Shown here: one piece after another, positions 11,175 to 18,613 of the stretch
Numbering within the stretch: position 1 is the first letter of the stretch
Layout: each line of letters begins with the position of its first letter
Assembly (NCBI RefSeq): GCF_002934005.1
Contig: NZ_PGEM01000031.1
Span: 1-32,995 of the forward strand
DNA length: 32,995 nt
Direction: 5' to 3'
DNA from: Cuspidothrix issatschenkoi CHARLIE-1
GTDB lineage: Bacteria > Cyanobacteriota > Cyanobacteriia > Cyanobacteriales > Nostocaceae
Notes under the pieces: model-generated
Database searches by the model: none
What the model was told of the DNA's origin: nothing
The model's input: only the letters and a program-made list of their open reading frames with translations
Program-made: the position numbers and the translations under genes

Positions 11175-11821
11175 CCGATTTCATTTTCGGTGTTCAACGA
11201 TGGACGAATAGATAAATATATTAAAGGGCCAAATAAAGGAATGATGGCAAATAGCCAAAATAATTGATTATTTTGCCAACCCCGTCGCGTCATATCATCT
11301 CCTAACAATGTGGGAAATAATAGACTCAACATCACAAAATCTAAACTCATGACATGAATAAATCTGCTAGTTTGCCACTGTTGGACAAAATCTGCCCAAT
11401 CTCCTTGTAAACTGTATATGAATAAAACTGCTGTACTTATAGTTAATAGAATCCCTAAAATACGGGAATCTAGTATTTTCAGAAATGAATTTTTTTCACC
11501 AATAAATGTTTGATTGGGTTCTCTTAATGCCAAATATGGCAAAAGTGCAAATGCACCTAAACCGAAAGCAGCACTAGCAAATGGCCAAGCAGGTATTTTT
11601 TGATTTCTGCCATCGAAAAAAACTACGGCACTATAGACAAAAGGCCAAATTCCCATGATATTAAATAAAGATATAATCAAAGGATTAATACCTTGCCAAT
11701 TGCCTGTTGAGAGATTTTTAATTAACTCTAAACTTTCTGGAAAATTATCAGGAGGAGCAAAGAAAAAGGCGTAGGAAACAAATCCTAGCCATAGTAAACC
11801 AAAAATTATTTTTCTAGTCAT
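11168..11821 (-). CDS. Conserved six-helix integral membrane protein, function unknown
   Basis: The 217-residue protein has about six predicted transmembrane helices (residues 5-22, 48-69, 79-98, 119-138, 153-173, 185-205). A recurring loop pattern includes APPDNFPES, INPLIISLFNIMGIWP and LLGDDMTRRGW. I recognise the general type as conserved in cyanobacteria and plastid-bearing plants but cannot assign a function. It lies 12 bp downstream of hrcA on the same strand and probably shares its transcript; its 3' end abuts the GGDEF remnant, which suggests that a rearrangement endpoint lies at this junction. The start is an ATG with no clear Shine-Dalgarno. Confidence 0.75.
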   Translation of the reverse strand: MTRKIIFGLLWLGFVSYAFFFAPPDNFPESLELIKNLSTGNWQGINPLIISLFNIMGIWPFVYSAVVFFDGRNQKIPAWPFASAAFGLGAFALLPYLALREPNQTFIGEKNSFLKILDSRILGILLTISTAVLFIYSLQGDWADFVQQWQTSRFIHVMSLDFVMLSLLFPTLLGDDMTRRGWQNNQLFWLFAIIPLFGPLIYLSIRPSLNTENEIGK

Positions 11822-11833
11822 GATTGAGGTAAT

Positions 11834-12910
11834 TTAACTAAATGCTTCTGAGAGATAATCTGCTGCTGCTGCTACTACAGCGATCGCACTCTCATAGTCT
11901 AACCTAGTTGGACCCAGAACCCCCACACTTCCCACCGGCACAGAACCCCGACGATAGGTAGAGGAAATCAAAGTACAACTCCGAATAGGTTGAAGAGGAT
12001 TTTCTGTACCAATTCGCACCGTTACTTTAGACTTAGTTGAATCTTCTATTTCTGCCTCTTCACAAATTAAACGCCAAAGTTGGTCTTGTTCTTCTTCCAA
12101 CAATTGCATAATTGTCTGTACCTGTTGTACCTGGGAAAATTCAGGTTGTCTTAACACCTCTTTGATCCCCCGTACCATGATTGGTGTAGCTATAGGTGCA
12201 AGAGCGCGATGAGTCAATTCTACCAAAGAACTTTTTAAGAACTCGCCATAACTGTGAAACTCTTGATCCAACTCACTCCAATTAAGATAGCCTAATTCTA
12301 ATAAACTGCGCCCCCGTAAATGACTATTCAAAAAGTTAGAAACTATCTGTAATTGATGATCAATTACTTCTGGTTCAGATTGGGTGTCACAGATGGGAGT
12401 AAATAAATCCATGACCTTAGAATGGGTTTCATAACTATCTGTCACCACAATCAACATCATTTTTCCAGCTTCCACTTGCACTAATTGCAAATGTTTTAAC
12501 TTGGCTGTCGTAGTTTGCGGCATAGTAATTAAGGTAATACAGCCGCTTAATGTGGCTAGAATTTGCGCCGCACCTTGTAATAAAGCTTCTAAACTCCAGT
12601 CTTCCCAATGCAGACGCTGTTGTAATGCTGTTTCTACCTCTTTACCTAAAGTTTCTGATGGTGTAATTAGTTGATCAACATAAATACGATAACCAGAATC
12701 GGAAGGAATTCTACCCGCAGAAGTATGTGGTTGGTAAAGTAACCCTGATTTTTCTAAAGCTCCCATCACACTGCGGATTGTTGCCGAGCTAATTCCCAGA
12801 TCAAACCCATCAATTAAAGCCTTAGAACCAACAGGTTCTGCTGTAGCAATATAGTGGCGTATAGTTGCCCCAAGTATATTTTGTTGGCGATTGGTCAGAT
12901 GGACTTGCAT
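11834..12910 (-). CDS. hrcA: Heat-inducible transcription repressor HrcA
   Basis: Repressor of chaperone operons (groESL and related) through CIRCE operators; GroEL keeps it active (family knowledge). The 358-residue protein has an N-terminal winged helix (about 1-80) with [25 protein letters not shown] and the wing sequence [20 protein letters not shown]-like central domain follows, and the C-terminus carries [20 protein letters not shown] and MDY-like RLDYE. Length is normal. No CIRCE element (TTAGCACTC-N9-GAGTGCTAA) is present upstream, so it does not appear to be self-regulated in the classical way. The membrane-protein gene follows 12 bp downstream. Confidence 0.95.
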   Translation of the reverse strand: MQVHLTNRQQNILGATIRHYIATAEPVGSKALIDGFDLGISSATIRSVMGALEKSGLLYQPHTSAGRIPSDSGYRIYVDQLITPSETLGKEVETALQQRLHWEDWSLEALLQGAAQILATLSGCITLITMPQTTTAKLKHLQLVQVEAGKMMLIVVTDSYETHSKVMDLFTPICDTQSEPEVIDHQLQIVSNFLNSHLRGRSLLELGYLNWSELDQEFHSYGEFLKSSLVELTHRALAPIATPIMVRGIKEVLRQPEFSQVQQVQTIMQLLEEEQDQLWRLICEEAEIEDSTKSKVTVRIGTENPLQPIRSCTLISSTYRRGSVPVGSVGVLGPTRLDYESAIAVVAAAADYLSEAFS

Positions 12911-13295
12911 AAGTTATTTTTTTACTGAAGGCAAATCTTAATCAAAATTTGAAAAAATTTGTAGTTTTTACTACAAAAAGGTAAAAAAGAATTAATTATT
13001 TATTAATGCTAGGTTAGCAAATTATACACTTGTTTTGTATTAACCAAACACGAAATTTAGGTTTAGCTGTGATTAGGTATATTTTTTATGACTACATAAC
13101 TGTTAACTAAATCAAACCAAATCAAAAATGATTAGGACTTACGTACGGTGTCTTTTTGCGTAAGTCCTGATGATGAGTTTTTTACTTTTCCGTACTATCT
13201 CATGTTTTGTCAATATCAGCAGTAATTTAAGCTACAAAATAACATTTTTGATTTATTCCCTGTCCCCTGTCCCCTGTCCCCTGTTCCCTCCTACC
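12911..13295. other. Intergenic region with a palindromic repeat and a short STRR
   Basis: 385 bp with no supported gene. It should contain the hrcA promoter on the minus strand. At 13133-13170 lies an inverted repeat with arms AGGACTTACG (13134-13143) and CGTAAGTCCT (13159-13168). At 13256-13290 lie five heptamers, TTCCCTG, three TCCCCTG and TTCCCTC. The repeat at 25801-25841 is a second copy of the palindrome in the opposite orientation. Confidence 0.75.
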
Positions 13296-13655
13296 TCAAT
13301 ACTGTGGTACTGAAGGATCAACTAGGATAGAATAGGCGGAAATGCCTCCAGTAATATTTTTAACATTTGTGAAGCCTTGGGTAACTAACCATTGACACAT
13401 TTGAGCAGATCGAACACCATGATGACACAGAACTAGAGTTTCCGTGGTAGGATTGAGGCGGATAGCAACTTGATCAGACCATTGCTCATATTTACTGAGG
13501 GGAAGATTCACAAAACCATCTATCCGTGATATGGCAACTTCTTGGGGTTCACGCACATCTATTAATTGAATCGTGCCTTCATTAGTAGCAAGACATTGAG
13601 CGAGTTCTTGGACGCTAATTTGAGAAAATGGTTGACCAAATGATGTATCTGTCAT
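13296..13655 (-). CDS. Single-domain rhodanese-like sulfurtransferase
   Basis: Cytoplasmic sulfur-transfer enzyme of 119 residues. The rhodanese fold is shown by ISVQELAQCL, then LIDVREPQEVAISRIDGFVNLPL, then the active-site loop CHHGVRS with the persulfide cysteine at C77. The CHHG(V/M)RS loop is typical of small bacterial rhodaneses often linked to molybdopterin or thiamine-type sulfur relay, but no such gene is nearby, so the acceptor is unknown. It is divergent from the DUF3352 gene; the two start codons are 66 bp apart and their promoters must overlap. Confidence 0.9.
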   Translation of the reverse strand: MTDTSFGQPFSQISVQELAQCLATNEGTIQLIDVREPQEVAISRIDGFVNLPLSKYEQWSDQVAIRLNPTTETLVLCHHGVRSAQMCQWLVTQGFTNVKNITGGISAYSILVDPSVPQY

Positions 13656-13721
13656 AAAGTTTTGCTAGAAAATCCTATACTATTTACGTTTGCCGAAAAG
13701 CTATAAAATAATATTACTAAT

Positions 13722-15407
13722 GTGAACAGTCAAATCTCAACAAAAAAAAATATTAAACTTGGTTTGTTAGTAGCGGGTATCATCGCGTTGGTACTGATTA
13801 GCATAACCAGATTTTCCAGTTTTTTGGGTAAAAGTCCAGTTAGTTTTGTGGTGAGTAACTCCCAACCTGCTGCGGGGATGTTTGTTTCTAAGTTGTCACC
13901 GGCGATGGTGTCATTGTTAGTAAACCCTGATACTTTACAAACACTAGAACGGAAAGGGGAATTTTCCCAACTTAAAAACCGTCTGTTGGCCAAAAGTAAT
14001 ATAGATTATCAAAATGATATTAAACCCTGGTTGAGTGATGAAATTACTTTAGCTGTGGCCACGATAGATATAGATCGTGATCCAACAAACGGACTACAAA
14101 CAGGGTACTTAATGGCACTAAAAACGGCAGAACTAGAAAAAAGCCGGGAGTTTTTGGAGTTGTTGTTTTCGGAACGGGCTTTTGCAGGAGCTAATTTAGG
14201 GATTGAAAAATATCAGGGTGTCAAGGTTATTTATGATAACTTTGAAGATTCGCAGTTTGAAAAAATCCAAAATCCAAAATCCAAAATCCAAAATAATTTA
14301 GCTGGTGCAATTGTCAATAATTTTGTTTTGCTAGCTAACCATCCCAAGGTGATCAAAGAAGCAATTAATAATTTACAAGCACCGGATCTGAGTTTGATTA
14401 GTTCTCTGGAATATCAAAAAGCTAGTCAACAAATTTCTGAAAATTCCCTGGCTGTAACTTTCTTAAATTTGCCCCTAGTTGGCCAGTGGCAAGGATTAGA
14501 ATTGGCAGAATCAACCTATAATAGTCAAATTCTCTCTTTAATTTTAAGTTCCCAAGGCTTGCTGGCAGAAAGTACATTTTTAACACCTGGGGAAGTTATG
14601 CCGGCATCTGTGCCATTATCAAAACCGGTAACTGCATTACAGTATATTCCAGAATCAGCAGCTTTGGCGATCGCTGGTGCCAACCTGAATAATTTAGATC
14701 ATAGCGATTTAGCGAAACTCTGGACACAAGCAACAGCAACTATTTATGGTTCAAGTCAAGATGCTATTTCTCGCTTAGCGCAACCTTTGGTAGATATTCA
14801 AAAAAGCTGGAGTTTAAATTTTAGTCAAGATATCTTCAGTTGGTTAACTGGGGAATATGCTTTAGCTTTATTACCTGATGCAGATCTATCTCCCCATTGG
14901 TTATTTGTAGTCGAAAAAACGCCAGATTTAGCAGCAGGTATAGCACATTTAGATCAGATTGCTAGTAGCCATGATTTAAATATTATTTCCCTAACTCTAG
15001 ATGGACAGAAAGTATCTGCTTGGTCACAATTTACAGCGACAACTGAAAATAATCAATCTATTAATGTTGATACCACCATTAAAGCAGTGCATACAACCTT
15101 AGATAACTATGAAATTTTCAGTTCTGACTTAAAGACACTCACAGCAGTTTTGAGTCAAAAGCAAAAATCTTTACTAGAAAATACTCAATTTAAAAATGCT
15201 GTTGCTGCCATTCCCCAACCCAACCAAGGGTATATTTATCTAGACTGGGAAAATAGTCAAGATATTCTTAAACATCAATTACCTGTACTTAAATTTGTGG
15301 AAGTGTTAGGTAAGCCACTTTTTGAGAATTTGCGATCGCTTACAGTTAGCAGTTATAGCAGCGAACCAGGAACACTCAAAGGAGGAGTATTCTTACAACT
15401 GCATTAA
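13722..15407 (+). CDS. DUF3352 family protein, membrane-anchored
   Basis: Conserved cyanobacterial protein of 561 residues and unknown role. An N-terminal signal anchor (about 13-30, LGLLVAGIIALVLISITRF) is followed by a large extracytoplasmic domain with the DUF3352 pattern: PAAGMFVSKLSPAMVSLLVNP near the start, WLSDEITLAV, and YIPESAALAIAG in the middle. The C-terminus is GYIYLDWENSQDIL through LKGGVFLQL. The start is a GTG; an ATG in frame nearby is lacking, and the signal sequence supports the GTG. A heptanucleotide STRR interrupts the coding sequence in frame at residues about 181-191, giving KIQNPKSKIQNN, which looks like an inserted surface loop. It is divergent from the rhodanese gene. 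Confidence 0.85.
   Translation: MNSQISTKKNIKLGLLVAGIIALVLISITRFSSFLGKSPVSFVVSNSQPAAGMFVSKLSPAMVSLLVNPDTLQTLERKGEFSQLKNRLLAKSNIDYQNDIKPWLSDEITLAVATIDIDRDPTNGLQTGYLMALKTAELEKSREFLELLFSERAFAGANLGIEKYQGVKVIYDNFEDSQFEKIQNPKSKIQNNLAGAIVNNFVLLANHPKVIKEAINNLQAPDLSLISSLEYQKASQQISENSLAVTFLNLPLVGQWQGLELAESTYNSQILSLILSSQGLLAESTFLTPGEVMPASVPLSKPVTALQYIPESAALAIAGANLNNLDHSDLAKLWTQATATIYGSSQDAISRLAQPLVDIQKSWSLNFSQDIFSWLTGEYALALLPDADLSPHWLFVVEKTPDLAAGIAHLDQIASSHDLNIISLTLDGQKVSAWSQFTATTENNQSINVDTTIKAVHTTLDNYEIFSSDLKTLTAVLSQKQKSLLENTQFKNAVAAIPQPNQGYIYLDWENSQDILKHQLPVLKFVEVLGKPLFENLRSLTVSSYSSEPGTLKGGVFLQLH
14262..14294 (+). repeat. In-frame STRR (AAAATCC)4 within a gene
   Basis: Four exact AAAATCC heptamers (14262-14289) plus a partial AAAAT extend to 14294. 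Such STRRs are normally intergenic; here the array lies within the DUF3352 coding sequence and is read in all three phases without creating a stop. Confidence 0.9.
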
Positions 15408-15563
15408 TTCTTTGTTTTACCTCCTGCCCCCTCCCATATCATGATACAAACAAAAAAACTGTTATTTGTGTCACATATTTTTGTGACATAGATACCACTA
15501 ACTGAAGATTTATCTATTAAAATTAGTATATATGATTACTTTTATTGCCTATGGGGGGCTAAT

Positions 15564-16052
15564 ATGCAATATCATCATTTCCGGCTTCAGTCTCAATTGG
15601 CATGGTTGTTAACTTTAATGATACCGATGATCAATACATCTGCATCAGCAGAAACGGCGAATTTTGGCACACTGGCCTTATCACCAGGTTTTACCACAGT
15701 GCAAGGAACAGTATCGGGTTATACAGGGGGAAGTTATTCATTATCCGCTATTAGCAATCGTGATTGGCAAAAAAAAGCCTGTATAGGTTTTGCTAATCCT
15801 AATCCTGATCATATTCTTGTTTTAGAGAAAGACTTCGACCAATTGACCATCTTAGTTAACAGTGATGGCAGTGATACCACTTTACTGATCAAAGATCCTA
15901 ACAATGAAATAGTGCGTTGTGGTGATGATACAGGTAGAAGCAAAGATGCCAGTATCACCGATAAAAAATGGAAAAAGGGAACATACCAAATTTGGGTAGG
16001 TATATTTGAACCAGATGTAAAACGCAATTACACATTAACAGTACAGCAATAA
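15564..16052 (+). CDS. Secreted beta-rich protein of unknown function
   Basis: 162 residues with a cleavable signal peptide (hydrophobic stretch LLTLMIPMI, then ASA|E near residues 27-30). The mature part is about 130 residues of alternating beta-strand sequence: SGFTT-type SPGFTTVQGTVSG, ACIGFANPNPDHILVLEKDF, LTILVNSDGSDTTLLIKDP, CGDDTGR, and GTYQIWVGIF..DVKRNYTLTV. This resembles small periplasmic beta-sandwich domains, often found attached to secreted proteases or alone in cyanobacteria and related to pre-peptidase domains. Two cysteines (in KKACIG and VRCGDD) could form a disulfide. No enzymatic motif is visible. It is flanked by DUF3352 and cysE with no sign of an operon. Confidence 0.75.
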   Translation: MQYHHFRLQSQLAWLLTLMIPMINTSASAETANFGTLALSPGFTTVQGTVSGYTGGSYSLSAISNRDWQKKACIGFANPNPDHILVLEKDFDQLTILVNSDGSDTTLLIKDPNNEIVRCGDDTGRSKDASITDKKWKKGTYQIWVGIFEPDVKRNYTLTVQQ

Positions 16053-16144
16053 GTAACACTTGAAAGAAACAGTTTTGATCCCTAATTACCAAGTCAAGTT
16101 AAAATGGGAAAGTAGCTTGTTGTGCTATCAAGGGTACTATCTCA

Positions 16145-16897
16145 ATGTTCTCTAGACTCCGTGCTGATTTTCGCATCATCTTTGAACGTGACCCCGCAGC
16201 CCGTAATTGGTTGGAGGTTCTGTTTTGCTATCCAGGTTTGCAAGCGCTAGTTTTCCACCGCTTTGCCCACGGGTTACGTCGTCTTGGTATACCCTTTTTC
16301 CCCCGGTTGATTTCTCATATTGCTCGATTTTTAACCGGTGTGGAAATTCACCCAGGCGCTGTCATTGGTAAAGGTGTATTTATTGACCACGGAATGGGAG
16401 TAGTAATTGGGGAAACAGCCATTATTGGTAATTACGCGCTGATTTATCAAGGTGTTACCCTGGGAGGAACAGGTAAAGAAAGCGGTAAACGTCACCCCAC
16501 ATTAGGCGAAAATGTCGTTGTTGGTGCGGGTGCAAAAGTTTTAGGAAATATTGAAATTGGTGATAATGTCCGCATTGGTGCGGGTTCAGTGGTGTTGAGG
16601 GATGTACCATCTAGTTGTACGGTTGTGGGTGTCCCTGGTCGCATTATTTACCGTTCTGGAGTCCGGGTTGCACCTCTAGAACATAGCAATTTACCAGACT
16701 CAGAAGCCCAAATAATTCGCACTTTAGTTGACCGCATTGAAGCCTTAGAAGAACAAATTCAATCCCTACAAAATCCGATAAAAAATCCAGTTTTAGTTGG
16801 GAAATTCATTGAAGAAAATGAATTACCAAAAGAACATAATTTCTGTAATCTTCGAGATAAACAGATTCAGGAATTTTTTGATGGTGCGGGAATATAG
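16145..16897 (+). CDS. cysE: Serine O-acetyltransferase
   Basis: Acetylates L-serine with acetyl-CoA, the first committed step of cysteine synthesis. The 250-residue protein has the short N-terminal helical domain, with [20 protein letters not shown], and then a left-handed beta-helix of hexapeptide repeats. The active-site segment [17 protein letters not shown] and the acetyl-CoA loop [13 protein letters not shown] are intact. [15 protein letters not shown] closes the helix. A tail of about 70 residues with a coiled coil ([16 protein letters not shown]) extends beyond the catalytic core; this is typical of many cyanobacterial CysE proteins. A terminator-like stem follows the stop codon. The start ATG is the first of a well-conserved MFSRLRADF. 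Confidence 0.95.
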   Translation: MFSRLRADFRIIFERDPAARNWLEVLFCYPGLQALVFHRFAHGLRRLGIPFFPRLISHIARFLTGVEIHPGAVIGKGVFIDHGMGVVIGETAIIGNYALIYQGVTLGGTGKESGKRHPTLGENVVVGAGAKVLGNIEIGDNVRIGAGSVVLRDVPSSCTVVGVPGRIIYRSGVRVAPLEHSNLPDSEAQIIRTLVDRIEALEEQIQSLQNPIKNPVLVGKFIEENELPKEHNFCNLRDKQIQEFFDGAGI

Positions 16898-16910
16898 GCA
16901 AGGCAAACAT

Positions 16911-16953
16911 TTAGCCCCTTAAATGCTCCGATTTCGGGGGATTTAGGGGCTAA
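16911..16953 (+). terminator. Stem-loop after cysE, possible terminator
   Basis: TTAGCCCCT (16911-16919) pairs with AGGGGCTAA (16945-16953) across a 25-nt loop, 13 nt after the cysE stop codon. No T-tract follows, so it may be a palindromic repeat rather than a classical intrinsic terminator. Confidence 0.5.
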
Positions 16954-17006
16954 ATAAGTCTTAATAAGAAGACGATTAGGGAGGGGTAAAGATTTTTAAA
17001 CACCTT

Positions 17007-17588
17007 CTAAGGGTTTATTGCTTGAGTTAACCATTCTTGGTTTTCATTGCGGTAGTAAACCCTTCTATTTTGTGGTTCACCTCGCAATTCTAAATGATCT
17101 AATTTGACTGGTTCTAGTAATAATAAACAAAACGTTGTTAATGGTTGAATAGTGTCTGGTGCTAGTGGTGTAAAAGCTTCTGGTGTTGTATTTCTGGGTT
17201 GTCCAGGATGAGGCCAGGCAAATTGTAATCTTGCTGCATCACTTAATTCTTGCCACATTTTAATTCTCGCTGGTTGTAAATGTGGATGAGAATTAGCAGT
17301 AACTAAAGTTAATTCTCCAGCAATACGGAATTGTTCTCTAGTTTTGGGGAAATACCAACAAATTTCTGCTGCTGGTTGTTTTGATATTTGTTCAGCTTTT
17401 TCACTCCGAATATCGGTAATAAATTTTAGCTGGTTGGTATTTTCTAGAAAACCCCTAAAAACAATTGTGCGGTTAGCAGGTAAACCATTTTCTCCCACGG
17501 TTGCTAGTTGTACATAGCGGGAATAAACCAGACTACGGTTACGGTGTAGGGCGTGACTAATAATACTTCGCCAAGGTGCAAGGGACAT
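17007..17588 (-). CDS. FMN-dependent PPOX-type flavoprotein (pyridoxamine phosphate oxidase-like fold)
   Basis: 193-residue cytoplasmic flavoprotein with a split-barrel fold. Visible PNPOx-family features are SLVYSRYVQLATVGENGLPANRTIVFRGF near the N-terminus (FMN phosphate contact region), ITDIRSEKAEQI, and PAAEICWYFPKTREQFRIAGEL. The C-terminal block is LDHLELRGEPQNRRVYYR. It fits the cyanobacterial/plant-related subfamily sometimes named after Nostoc Npun_F5749 or Alr4036 rather than canonical PdxH, since the C-terminal pyridoxal-binding RxxxR pattern of PdxH is not evident. The exact substrate is unknown. It is convergent with cysE, and it marks the left border of the accessory island. Confidence 0.82.
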   Translation of the reverse strand: MSLAPWRSIISHALHRNRSLVYSRYVQLATVGENGLPANRTIVFRGFLENTNQLKFITDIRSEKAEQISKQPAAEICWYFPKTREQFRIAGELTLVTANSHPHLQPARIKMWQELSDAARLQFAWPHPGQPRNTTPEAFTPLAPDTIQPLTTFCLLLLEPVKLDHLELRGEPQNRRVYYRNENQEWLTQAINP

Positions 17589-17896
17589 TTATACTAAATT
17601 GAATTTTCTTCATTTTAATGGGTAAGATACCCGCATCACAATATTTAACTGTGTAGAATTTTTGTAGAGACGTTACATAGAACATCTCTACTTTTTTAAT
17701 GGTTAGGATAACACATTTATTTTTTGTGATTTTGTCACCATAAAATGTTTAAGTTCTGTAAATTATCTATTGCTTCTTATGTTGATAATTTGAGAAATTT
17801 ATCAGGAATATGTAGAAAATCAACAAGATTTGGCTTTGATAAAATAAAAATTACAATCATGATTATAATAATTTTAGTTATTTATCACACATCATT
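17589..17896. other. Intergenic region before the three-gene operon
   Basis: 308 bp, strongly AT-rich, no gene seen. At 17664-17691 a 28-bp imperfect palindrome starts GTAGAGACGTT and ends AACATCTCTAC. It belongs to the GTAGAGACGTTGCATGC-type dispersed repeats common in Nostocales. The AT-rich stretch from about 17700 to 17890 must hold the promoter of the operon; no clear operator is visible. Confidence 0.65.
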
Positions 17897-18565
17897 ATGA
17901 GTCCAAAGATCCAGGATTTACAGACTATTTACGCTAAAACTCGCTTGCTGCTTGCCTTGTGGGATTTGGGAGGAAGTCAACAGAAGGTAGCTAGGGGTAA
18001 ATTGACGAAGCGGATAGTGTCTAAGGGTCAAAAGATGGCCGAGTATCAGGGTATTTTAGAGGATTTAGAAGCACAGGGGGCTATTACTGTTACTAAAAAG
18101 GGTTCTGCAATTAGTTATACTCTCACATCACCAACGGGTTTAGATGTGTTAAAGGCGTGTTTGCGTAGTGATGAGTTTGAGTTTAATAGTAATCTTGGTG
18201 CTTGGGTAGGAAATTCTTTGTTGCGGTTGTTGCGTCAGGTTGATGTCGTAGTTGCTGCGCCGGTTCTATCTGGTGGTGGGGTAATTGGTTCTTATGAGGA
18301 GTTTAAATCTGTTGCGTTGGATGTTTATGACAAGTTGAATAAGGATCACAGCCTAGATGATTTAGTACCTATTTATCGCATTAGAAGAGAAATAGGTGAA
18401 CGAGTTAGCCGTGAAAAATTCAATAAATGGCTAGTAGAAATGCAAGCTGATGACATTTTGCAACTAATTGCCGGAGAAATACCAGACTTTACTTCTGATA
18501 AACGCGAAGATTCAATTTCTATACCTGGTACACAACTACGTTCTTACGCTAAACGCTTGAATTAA
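17897..18565 (+). CDS. Tandem winged-helix protein of a putative defence operon
   Basis: First gene of a three-gene operon; I do not recognise a named family. The 222-residue protein appears to contain two winged-helix regions. One spans about 14-90: a helix LLLALWDL, a helical GQKMAEYQGILEDLEAQGAI, then the wing ITVTKKGSAISYTLT. The other spans about 135-215, with LVPIYRIRREIGERVSREKFNKWLVEMQADDILQLIAGE, a sequence style seen in DNA-binding or specificity subunits of phage-defence and restriction-like operons. No catalytic motif is visible. Likely roles are DNA recognition or adaptor for the ATPase encoded 49 bp downstream, or autoregulation; these are inference. The ATG start has no clear Shine-Dalgarno sequence. 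Confidence 0.65.
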   Translation: MSPKIQDLQTIYAKTRLLLALWDLGGSQQKVARGKLTKRIVSKGQKMAEYQGILEDLEAQGAITVTKKGSAISYTLTSPTGLDVLKACLRSDEFEFNSNLGAWVGNSLLRLLRQVDVVVAAPVLSGGGVIGSYEEFKSVALDVYDKLNKDHSLDDLVPIYRIRREIGERVSREKFNKWLVEMQADDILQLIAGEIPDFTSDKREDSISIPGTQLRSYAKRLN

Positions 18566-18613
18566 TCAAATTATCCCCACAGTTTTTAGTTCCTCGCACC
18601 ATACGAAATCACC

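Noticed and set aside
12911-13295. CIRCE operator upstream of hrcA
   Set aside because: No TTAGCACTC / GAGTGCTAA pair with 9-nt spacing is present in this interval.
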